DNA of 64,000 bases. It comes from an uncultured Polaribacter sp. Its GTDB lineage: Bacteria; Bacteroidota; Bacteroidia; Flavobacteriales; Flavobacteriaceae. This document shows, piece by piece, positions 1 to 8,800 of the stretch; positions within the stretch are counted from its first letter, which is position 1, and the number at the start of each line of letters is the position of its first letter. The notes under the pieces were generated by a model, which was not told the origin of the DNA, did no database searches, and saw only the letters and a program-made list of their open reading frames with translations. The stretch spans positions 62,001 through 126,000 of the forward strand of contig NZ_CANLXV010000003.1 of assembly GCF_947495205.1 (NCBI RefSeq), in the 5' to 3' direction. Position numbers and translations under genes: made by a program.

Positions 1-1
1 A

Positions 2-1348
2 TATAATTTAAAATGGGAATATCAACTTACGCAAAACACTAATTTTTCTTTTAATTTCTTCGGATTAGAGGCGTCTAGAAAAGCGGTAGGTTTTAGAAAT
101 AGAAGAGTAGATTTACCAGATCCAGGTGGCGCAAGAGAATTATTAATTGGTAATTTTAGTAATTTTGGTTTTGAAGCTAGAGTTTTAAAAAAATACGTTA
201 TCGCCAATAAAAAAGCCACTTTTTTAGTTGGTTCTAAGTTTTATAAAGCAAATAATAGCGATTTTCAAGGACCAGGTTCTGCAGATGCAGATGCTAATTT
301 TTCTTCTGCAATAAATGATTTTCCAGATTATAGAATACAAGGAGATTTTAGAAATCCCAATTTAAATTTGGCTTTTTTTGGAGAAAATATATTTTATATT
401 TCAGATAAATTATCGGTAACTCCAGGAGCAAGAGTAGAGTATATAAAGACAGCAAGTAATGGTTTAGGAATTATTACCAACCAAGATGCTGCAGGAAACC
501 CAATAGGAAGTATAGAAAATTTTGTAGATGATGTTAAAGAACGTTCTTTTGTTTTATTAGGCATTGGTACTAGTTACAAAAAGAATACTTCTTTAGAATT
601 TTATGGCAATATTTCTCAAAATTATAGATCTATTACTTTTTCAGATTTAAATATAATCAATCCGTCTAATGCTGTTGATGTAAATTTAGAAGATGAAAAC
701 GGTTTTTCTACAGATATTGGAGTTAGAGGAAATTGGAATAATTTTTTATCTTATGATGTAAATTTATTTGGTCTTTTTTACAAGAACAGAATTGGTTTTT
801 TGTTTACTGAAATTCCGCCAGTAAATAATTTAGGGCAACTTAGAACCAATATTGGTGATGCAAGAATTTTAGGTTTAGAATCTGTTTTTGATTTTAATTT
901 AAAGAAAGTTTTACAAATGAATAATGATTTTGTCTTGAATTATTTTATAAATACTTCTTTTATAAATTCTGAATATACACAAGCAATTACCAATGGTATT
1001 TTAGGGAAACAAGTGGAATTTGTACCCAATATAAATTTAAAAACAGGACTTAAATTTGGCTATAAAAATTTTAGCACAAGCTTGCAATACACCTATTTAT
1101 CTAGCCAGTTTACAGATGCACAAAACTCTGGTTCTGGAGATATAAGTGGTATTGTAGGAGAAATACCTGCTTATTCTATTGCAGATTTTTCTATTGCATA
1201 CAAATATAAATTTGCAAAATTAGAAGGTGGCGCAAATAATTTTTTGAATACCAAATACTTTACAAGAAGAGCAACAGGTTACCCAGGACCAGGTATTATA
1301 CCTTCTGCACCAAGAAATTATTATGTAGGTTTAGAAGTGAAATTATAA
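2..1348 (+). CDS. TonB-dependent receptor, C-terminal part (partial, 5' end outside window)
   Basis: The frame is open from the first bases to the TAA at 1346-1348, so about 448 C-terminal residues are present and the plug domain lies upstream. The sequence is alternating amphipathic strands typical of a 22-strand outer-membrane barrel, with PGARVEY near residue 140 (a common receptor motif) and a terminal strand ending YYVGLEVKL, where an aromatic-rich last strand is expected for barrel assembly. Layout resembles the FecA-like group (iron-chelate uptake powered by TonB/ExbBD), but the substrate cannot be read from this fragment. A TTG at 368 could be mistaken for a start; the coding frame clearly continues upstream of it. 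Confidence 0.9.
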   Translation, partial: YNLKWEYQLTQNTNFSFNFFGLEASRKAVGFRNRRVDLPDPGGARELLIGNFSNFGFEARVLKKYVIANKKATFLVGSKFYKANNSDFQGPGSADADANFSSAINDFPDYRIQGDFRNPNLNLAFFGENIFYISDKLSVTPGARVEYIKTASNGLGIITNQDAAGNPIGSIENFVDDVKERSFVLLGIGTSYKKNTSLEFYGNISQNYRSITFSDLNIINPSNAVDVNLEDENGFSTDIGVRGNWNNFLSYDVNLFGLFYKNRIGFLFTEIPPVNNLGQLRTNIGDARILGLESVFDFNLKKVLQMNNDFVLNYFINTSFINSEYTQAITNGILGKQVEFVPNINLKTGLKFGYKNFSTSLQYTYLSSQFTDAQNSGSGDISGIVGEIPAYSIADFSIAYKYKFAKLEGGANNFLNTKYFTRRATGYPGPGIIPSAPRNYYVGLEVKL

Positions 1349-1444
1349 CAATTATTATTTAAAATCATTTCAAATAGTTAAAATTCTTTACATGATTTTG
1401 AAAAAAAGCATTTCTATTATATCTTAGTGGTAAAATTAGAAAAC

Positions 1445-2167
1445 ATGTTACAACCAATTGATATTCAGCAAAAACTAATAGAAATTAGAAGCAAACAAAC
1501 CAATTCTAATAACACTTTATCTTGGGTACAATCTATCTTTGATGAGATTGATGTGCAACAAAATTCGGTTTTAGAAAGACTTTCTAAATCACCAATACAG
1601 AGAAATTTAAATTCTTTTAATATTGATAAAGTTTCTTCAGACGCTATTTTTCATATTTCTCAGATAGAAAAAATATGTGTAGATTATCGTTTACGATTCT
1701 TAGATACAAAATATTTTAAAGGAGATTATCCACAAGAAGTAATCTCTAAAATAAATGCTATAGAGAAAGAACACAATACTGTTTTAGACGGTTTTAAAAT
1801 CATAGCACCTTCTAAATTATTTACTTTAAATGAAGCAGATGATCCATTATTATTTGCTCCAATGGGAAATGGATACTACTATTTGATACACAAATGGGGT
1901 ACAGATTTACATCCTTTAAGAAAAGCAAAGTTTTGGGCTATTAAAAATGTAGAAAATTTACTTATTGCAGTTTTACTTGCCAGTATTTTAGGTACAGTTG
2001 TAACTAAAAATTTGTTTTATGGAGACATGTCTAACTTTGGCGAACTGGCAATTTTATTCTTATTTTTTGTAAAGGGAATTATTGGTATGTTTTTCTTTTA
2101 TGGCGTGGCTTCTGGTAAAAACTTTAGTGCTTATTGTTGGACTAGTAAGTACAATAAAATATCTTAA
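1445..2167 (+). CDS. Hypothetical protein with C-terminal membrane segments
   Basis: 240 residues from the ATG at 1445. A GTG in the same frame at 1427 would add six residues, but the ATG product starts naturally (MLQPIDIQQKL). The N-terminal two thirds is soluble and helical. The last third has two hydrophobic stretches (about residues 170-190 and 203-222), so the protein is probably anchored in the inner membrane with its bulk in the cytoplasm. It sits 96 bp after the receptor gene and 65 bp before guaB, with no obvious functional link to either. I do not recognise the family, and no catalytic motif is visible. Confidence 0.75.
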   Translation: MLQPIDIQQKLIEIRSKQTNSNNTLSWVQSIFDEIDVQQNSVLERLSKSPIQRNLNSFNIDKVSSDAIFHISQIEKICVDYRLRFLDTKYFKGDYPQEVISKINAIEKEHNTVLDGFKIIAPSKLFTLNEADDPLLFAPMGNGYYYLIHKWGTDLHPLRKAKFWAIKNVENLLIAVLLASILGTVVTKNLFYGDMSNFGELAILFLFFVKGIIGMFFFYGVASGKNFSAYCWTSKYNKIS

Positions 2168-2200
2168 CTATTTATTTACTTCTAACTCAATTAATAATTG

Positions 2201-2208
2201 TAAATTTG
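2201..2208 (+). promoter_or_regulatory. Candidate -7 box of guaB promoter
   Basis: TAAATTTG matches the Bacteroidota -7 consensus TAnnTTTG and ends 24 bp before the guaB ATG. No clear TTG -33 element sits at the usual 17-23 bp spacing, so only half the promoter is supported. Confidence 0.4.
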
Positions 2209-2232
2209 CACGCAATTAGACTTTAATTGCAC

Positions 2233-3708
2233 ATGACAGCACACGAAAATAAAATTTTAGGAGAAGGACTAACATACGATGACGTTTTATTAGTACCCGC
2301 TTTTTCTGAAGTACTTCCAAGAGAAGTTAGCATTCAAACAAAATTTACAAGAAATATTACCATTAATGTACCAATTGCTTCTGCAGCAATGGATACTGTA
2401 ACAGAATCTGCCTTAGCTATTGCAATTGCAAGAGAAGGTGGTATTGGTGTTTTACACAAAAATATGACAATTGAGCAACAAGCTCAGGAAGTTAGAAAAG
2501 TAAAACGTGCAGAGTCCGGTATGATTTTAGATCCTGTAACTTTACCTTTAACAGCAACAGTTTTAGATGCCAAAGCAAATATGCGAGAGCATGGTATTGG
2601 AGGAATACCTATTGTTGATGATAAAGGAATTTTAAAAGGAATTGTTACCAACAGAGATTTACGTTTTGAACACGATAGCAAAAGACCAATAGTAGAAGTT
2701 ATGACAAGTGAAAACTTGGTAACTGCTGCTGTAGGAACTTCTTTAAAAGATGCAGAGTTAATTCTTCAGCAACATAAAATAGAAAAACTTTTAATTATTG
2801 ATGATCATAATATTTTAAAAGGCTTAATTACATTTAGAGATATTACCAAGGTTACACAGAAACCAATTGCAAATAAAGATTCATTTGGTAGATTAAGAGT
2901 TGCAGCTGCGTTAGGCGTAACTTCAGATGCTGCAGATAGGGCAGAAGCACTAGTTAATGCAGGCGTAGATGCTGTAATTATAGATACAGCTCATGGCCAT
3001 ACAAAAGGTGTGGTAACTGTTTTAAAACAAGTAAAAGCTAAATTTCCAGAATTAGATGTTGTTGTAGGAAATATTGCCACTGCAAGTGCTGCAAAATATT
3101 TAGTTGAAGCAGGTGCAGATGCTGTAAAAGTTGGTATTGGACCAGGTTCTATTTGTACAACCAGAGTAGTTGCAGGAGTTGGTTTTCCTCAGTTTTCAGC
3201 GGTTTTAGAAGTTGCAGCTGCTATAAAAGGTAGTGGAGTTCCTGTAATTGCAGATGGTGGAATTAGATATACAGGAGACATACCAAAAGCAATTGCAGCT
3301 GGTGCAGATTCTGTAATGTTAGGTTCTCTTTTAGCTGGAACAAAAGAATCTCCAGGAGAAACAATTATTTACGAAGGAAGAAAATTCAAATCTTATCGTG
3401 GTATGGGATCTGTGGAAGCTATGAAACAAGGTTCTAAAGACAGGTATTTCCAAGATGTAGAAGCAGATATTAAAAAATTAGTACCAGAAGGTATTGTAGG
3501 TAGAGTACCTTATAAAGGAGATCTTTTTGAAAGTATACATCAATTTATTGGTGGTTTACGCGCAGGAATGGGCTATTGTGGTGCAAAAGATGTGGCTACA
3601 TTAAAAGAAACTGGGCAATTTGTTAGAATTACCGCAAGCGGAATTAATGAAAGTCACCCACATGATGTTGCAATTACTAAAGAATCTCCTAATTATAGTA
3701 GAAGATAG
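2233..3708 (+). CDS. guaB: Inosine-5'-monophosphate dehydrogenase
   Basis: Converts IMP to XMP with NAD+, the committed step of GMP synthesis in the cytoplasm. 491 residues from the ATG at 2233, close to the usual bacterial length of about 490; a TTG at 2227 would add only two residues. The TIM barrel is interrupted by two CBS domains at about residues 95-215 (MILDPVTL to RDITKV). The catalytic loop [11 protein letters not shown] carries the active-site Cys308, and the flap [10 protein letters not shown] follows. A strong terminator lies just downstream, so it is probably monocistronic. All key motifs are intact. Confidence 0.98.
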   Translation: MTAHENKILGEGLTYDDVLLVPAFSEVLPREVSIQTKFTRNITINVPIASAAMDTVTESALAIAIAREGGIGVLHKNMTIEQQAQEVRKVKRAESGMILDPVTLPLTATVLDAKANMREHGIGGIPIVDDKGILKGIVTNRDLRFEHDSKRPIVEVMTSENLVTAAVGTSLKDAELILQQHKIEKLLIIDDHNILKGLITFRDITKVTQKPIANKDSFGRLRVAAALGVTSDAADRAEALVNAGVDAVIIDTAHGHTKGVVTVLKQVKAKFPELDVVVGNIATASAAKYLVEAGADAVKVGIGPGSICTTRVVAGVGFPQFSAVLEVAAAIKGSGVPVIADGGIRYTGDIPKAIAAGADSVMLGSLLAGTKESPGETIIYEGRKFKSYRGMGSVEAMKQGSKDRYFQDVEADIKKLVPEGIVGRVPYKGDLFESIHQFIGGLRAGMGYCGAKDVATLKETGQFVRITASGINESHPHDVAITKESPNYSRR

Positions 3709-3730
3709 TCTTTTATAAAAATAGATATTT

Positions 3731-3767
3731 AAAAGCTCAAGATTTAGTTCTTGAGCTTTTTTTTTTT
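3731..3767 (+). terminator. Rho-independent terminator after guaB
   Basis: A perfect 12-bp stem (3731-3742 with 3749-3760, core AAGCTCAAGA/TCTTGAGCTT) with a 6-base loop is followed by a T-run to 3767. It lies between the convergent guaB and uvrB genes. Its A-rich left edge could also help stop uvrB transcripts. Confidence 0.9.
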
Positions 3768-3783
3768 GATAAAATTTAAATGT

Positions 3784-5772
3784 TTAAACACTTTCTTTTA
3801 AAACTGCAATTTCATCTCTTAATTTTGCAGCTTCAATAAAATCTAAAGATTTTGCGGCAGCTTCCATTTTTTTACGTGTATCTCTTATGCGTTTTTCAAT
3901 TTCTTCTTTTGGTAAATATTGCAAATCTTGTTCTGCTGCTACTTGTTTCGCATTGTCGTAATGATAACTAGAAACTGCAGATTTTGTTAAAGTATCTTCT
4001 ATTTTTTTGTTGATTTGCGTTGGTGTAATATTATGTTTTGTATTGTAGGCTATCTGTTTTTCTCTTCTACGATCTGTTTCATCCATGGTTTTTTGCATGC
4101 TATCTGTAACTTTATCTGCATACATTATAGCCAAACCATTTACATTTCTTGCAGCTCTACCTACAGTTTGTGTTAACGATTTTACATTTCTTAAAAAACC
4201 TTCTTTATCTGCATCTAAAATAGCAACTAAAGATACTTCTGGTAAATCTAAACCTTCTCGTAATAAGTTTACACCAATTAAAACATCAAACAAACCTTTA
4301 CGCAAATCTTGCATAATTTCTACACGTTCTAAAGTATCAACATCAGAATGAATGTATCTACAACGAATATTTACTCTTGTAAGATATTTGGTTAATTCTT
4401 CTGCCATTCTTTTGGTAAGTGTTGTAGCCAAAGTTCTTTCATCTTTTTCTACACGCAATTGAATTTCTTCAATTAAATCATCTATTTGATTCAAACTAGG
4501 TCTTACTTCAATTGGTGGATCTAACAAACCTGTGGGCCTAATTACCTGTTCTACAAAAACACCTTCTGTTTTTTGTAATTCATAATCTGCGGGAGTTGCA
4601 GAAACAAAAATGGTTTGATTTTGGATAACTTCAAATTCATCGAACTTTAAAGGTCTATTGTCCATTGCTGCAGGTAAACGAAAACCGTATTCTACTAAAT
4701 TTTCTTTTCTACTTCTATCTCCACCATACATAGCATGTGTTTGTGGCACTGTTACATGGCTTTCATCAATCACCATTAAGTAATCATTTGGAAAATAATC
4801 TAACAAACAGAAAGGCCTTGTACCAGGTTCTCTGCCATCTAAATATCTCGAATAATTTTCAATACCAGAACAATAACCCAATTCACGTATCATTTCTAAA
4901 TCGAATTCTGTACGTTCTTTTATTCGTTTTGCTTCTAAATGTTTGCCAATTTCATTGAAAAAATCTACCTGTTTCATCATATCTTCTTGAATCTGATGAA
5001 TTGCATTTTGTAAAACATCAGGAGAAGTTACAAACAAGTTTGCGGGATAAATGTGTAATTCTTCAAAAGTGTTTATAATGGCATTGCTCTCTAAATCGAA
5101 CAATTCTATTTCTTCAATTTCATCACCAAAAAAGTGAACTCTATAGCCATTATCTCCATAAGATGGGTAAATGGTAACTACATCTCCTTTTACTTTAAAT
5201 GTACCGCTTTTAATTTCATGTTCTGTTCTAGAATATAAACTTTGCACCAATTGATGCAAAAACTTCGTTCTAGAAATTAGTTGCCCAACTTCAATAGGAA
5301 TTACGTTTTTCTTAAATTCTGTAGGATTTCCAATACCATACAAACAAGAAACAGAGGCAACCACCAAAACATCTCTTCTGCCAGAAAGTAGGGAAGAGGT
5401 TGTGCTTAATCGCAAACGTTCAATATCTTCATTAATAGATAAATCTTTTTCTATATACGTTCCTGTAACTGGTATATAGGCTTCTGGTTGGTAGTAATCA
5501 TAATAAGAAACAAAATACTCAACCGCATTTTCTGGAAAAAACTTTTTAAATTCTGAATATAATTGTGCTGCTAAGGTTTTATTATGTGCCAAAACCAAGG
5601 TTGGCTTTTTTACATTTTTAACCACGTTAGCAACAGTAAAAGTTTTACCAGAACCAGTAACTCCTAATAAGGTTTGGTATTTTTCTCCACTATTTATTGC
5701 TTCAGAGAGTTCTTTAATAGCTTGGGGTTGATCTCCAGTTGGAGAAAATTCAGATACAAGTTTAAAATTCAT
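3784..5772 (-). CDS. uvrB: UvrABC excinuclease subunit B
   Basis: DNA-damage verification helicase-like subunit of nucleotide excision repair; it is loaded by UvrA and recruits UvrC for incision. 662 residues, typical length. Walker A GVTGSGKT is at residues 37-44. The beta-hairpin that clamps DNA (YYDYYQPEAYIP) is at 90-101. A DESH box (Walker B), the helicase motif QTVGRAARN and a C-terminal UVR domain (about 625-660, ending KLRDEIAVLKESV) complete the family set. ATG start at 5772. It is convergent with guaB, and nothing is missing. Confidence 0.98.
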   Translation of the reverse strand: MNFKLVSEFSPTGDQPQAIKELSEAINSGEKYQTLLGVTGSGKTFTVANVVKNVKKPTLVLAHNKTLAAQLYSEFKKFFPENAVEYFVSYYDYYQPEAYIPVTGTYIEKDLSINEDIERLRLSTTSSLLSGRRDVLVVASVSCLYGIGNPTEFKKNVIPIEVGQLISRTKFLHQLVQSLYSRTEHEIKSGTFKVKGDVVTIYPSYGDNGYRVHFFGDEIEEIELFDLESNAIINTFEELHIYPANLFVTSPDVLQNAIHQIQEDMMKQVDFFNEIGKHLEAKRIKERTEFDLEMIRELGYCSGIENYSRYLDGREPGTRPFCLLDYFPNDYLMVIDESHVTVPQTHAMYGGDRSRKENLVEYGFRLPAAMDNRPLKFDEFEVIQNQTIFVSATPADYELQKTEGVFVEQVIRPTGLLDPPIEVRPSLNQIDDLIEEIQLRVEKDERTLATTLTKRMAEELTKYLTRVNIRCRYIHSDVDTLERVEIMQDLRKGLFDVLIGVNLLREGLDLPEVSLVAILDADKEGFLRNVKSLTQTVGRAARNVNGLAIMYADKVTDSMQKTMDETDRRREKQIAYNTKHNITPTQINKKIEDTLTKSAVSSYHYDNAKQVAAEQDLQYLPKEEIEKRIRDTRKKMEAAAKSLDFIEAAKLRDEIAVLKESV

Positions 5773-5837
5773 ACTGTAAAAATACGGATTGTAATTGTAT
5801 TTTTATTTTCTGATTGAGGTTTTTATCTGTTAATAAT

Positions 5838-8800
5838 TTATCTTCTTAATAAAGAAAAATTACCTTTTTTATGAATTGTAGGTTTGCTAGTATCTGCAGG
5901 AATTAAGGTGATGTTATACCAATAATCATCAGAAGATAGCAATTTGCCATTAAAAGTACCATTCCAGCCACCAGATTCTAGCGGAATTTGTGCTACCAAC
6001 TTACCAAATCTATTAAAGATATTTATACTACTATTTGGATAAAAAGCTTTGTTTGCACCTTTTACTACCCAAGTATCATTTACACCATCGCCATTAGGCG
6101 TAAAAAATTTAGGAAACTGTAAAACAGATATTTGTAAAGTAGTATCTGGCGAACAACCGTTTTTATCATTTACAATAATGGTATAAATTCCACCTGCTAA
6201 GTTTTCAAAAATAGGTTCGTCTTGAAAAAGTGTTGTGGTATTATCATCATCGTTTCTTAAAGCAAATTGATAATCTCCTATGCCTAAATTATTGTTGATG
6301 ACATCTATATTTACCGATAAATTATTTTCTGAACCAATATTATTTCCTTCATCTACAACGGTTACAAATTCTGGTAATAAAATAGCAGGGTTTGATTCGT
6401 TTACAGAAATAATTTCTGTTCTAGAACAATTGGTGCCGTTTGTGGTTGTTGCAGTAACTGTGTAATTTCCACCAACAACAACATCTAAAGTTTGAGAATC
6501 TCCTACAACGTTTCCAGCCATATCTGTCCATTCATAAGTATAAATTTCTCCAGGATTTTCTGCGGAAATCGTTAAAGGAGTATTATTTAAACACACAATT
6601 TGTGGCGATGTTACACTAAAATCTGGCAATGGATTTACAATAACATCAAAAGTAGCATCATCATTTACACAAAAAGTTGCTTTATTTTGGATTCTTACAA
6701 AAATGGTTTCTGTGGATAAGGTGTTTGTATAAGGAGATAAAATAGCATCAGCACCAGAAGATGCATTTGCAGGTGAATTATGAAAGGTAACAATAAAATC
6801 GTCTGGATCTTGAGCGTTTCCTAAAAGCGCAGGAATTTGACTGTCTAAATCTATGTTTTGAATAATTCCGTTTGCATCATCGCCATCAATAGCATCATCA
6901 CAAAAAGAAAGATTAGAAACAGGATTAAAAGTAGGTTCTGGATTTACTAAAACATCAAAATTAGAAATACCATTGGCACAGCCTGTTGTATTATTTACAA
7001 TACGCACAAATATGGTTTCTCTGTTTGGTGCTAGATTAGTATAAGGAGACATTAAAGGCAAATTACCACTTTGTGCATCTGCTAAACTTCTATGATAAGT
7101 TACAGTGTGATTTGAAAGATCTTGATTTCCTAAAATAGTAGTTGTTTGAGATTCTAAATCTATAGATTTCGAGAATCCATTTCTTGCAGAACCATCAGAA
7201 TTGTCATCACAAACTTCTAAATCTGAAACAAAATTAGCCACAGGAACAGGATTTACAATTACATTAAAAGAAGTTTGACTTGTATAACAGCCTGTAACAT
7301 TATTAGTAACTCTTACAAATATTTCTTGAGAATTGGCAACTGTATTTTCAAAAGGAGAAGCAATAGAAGCTTTGCCTGTGTTTGCATCTGTAGCTGTTAA
7401 ATGATAGGTTACTGTAAAATCTGCAGCATCTTGTGTCCCTAAAATAGCCGTAGTTTGGTTTTCTAAATTAAAGTTTTGCACAATTCCATTGGTGTTCATT
7501 CCATCTTCGTTATCATCACATAATTCTAAATTAGATACTGTTGTTGCCATGGGTACAGGTATTGTTCTTAAAAAAAGTTCTCCAGTTCCAGAACAGGCAT
7601 TGTTGTTTATATTGGTAATTTTAAAAAATATAGTTTGCCTTACATTATTAGAAGGGAAATTTGTATTTCTATAATTAGAAATATCTGTAATTGCATTAAT
7701 AACAGTTGTTCTGTCTTCTTGAGTTTCAAAATAGCTTACGGTTAAGCTTGGGCGCAAAGTTGCAGGGAAAAAATTAAGAATTTCGTTTCTTGATTCACTA
7801 AAATCAAAATTTGTAATTCCATCCGTGTCATTATTTAATGGACCATCTGTTCCATCAGCTTGTAAAAAATCATCACATACTCCAGCAAATTCTCTATTAT
7901 ATTCAACATCATCAGAAGCATCTACTTGTAAAATAATTTTAGAAATAGCAAAGCAGCCAGCGTTAGAAATTGTTCTAACCCATGCTTCTCCTGCAGTGTC
8001 TACAGGATATCTTAATGGATCTGAAATTACATCATTACCAGCAATAGCTTGTGTTTCTGTTTCAAAATATTCAAAATCTTGATTTGCAGCATCCGTAGAA
8101 ATAAAATTTTCTGCTTGTGTTAAATTTATTGTAGAAATTTGATCTAAATCATTATCACATTGTAACAAATCTACCTCACTAGCTACAACAGGTTTTTGAT
8201 TTATAAACAGTGTAATTGCATTTGAAGTAAACGGACAACTGTTGCCAGTTCTATTTAATACAACACGGTATTGTTGGTTATTGAAAGCGATTGGTGTATT
8301 TGTAATTTGCAAACTGTTCGTAGTTGCTCCATTATAGGTAGCATTATTTGTAATGGTATTAAATGTTGCTCCATTATCTAAAGAAACCTCCCATTGAAAA
8401 CCATCTGCTGTAGTCTCAATTTCTATGGAGTCTGTGCCATCTTCGCAGAAAATAACATCTGTAAAAGGTGTGGTAATATTAATAGGAGCAGAGGTTGTGT
8501 AGTTTGAATTTGGGTTAGTGTAACCATCTGAGTTATTTAAAACTTTTCCATTTGCATCAACAGTAAACACAGTTGAATCTAAAATTCCATCATCATTTGC
8601 ATCAGTAAAGCCGGCTTCATTTGTATCAAAACAATTGTCATTATCTGCATCTAATTCTGTAAAATCTGGTTCTAAATCGCCATCTGTATTTCTAACAACA
8701 TAATTTAAAGATAAAACCTTTGCATCTGGATTGGTTTCTAAATTATCTACCAAACCATTTGCGCCAACTAAAGAATTTGCATTATCTATAAAACCATCAA

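Noticed and set aside
368..370. TTG at 368 as the start of the receptor gene
   Set aside because: The same frame is open and clearly coding back to the first bases of the window.
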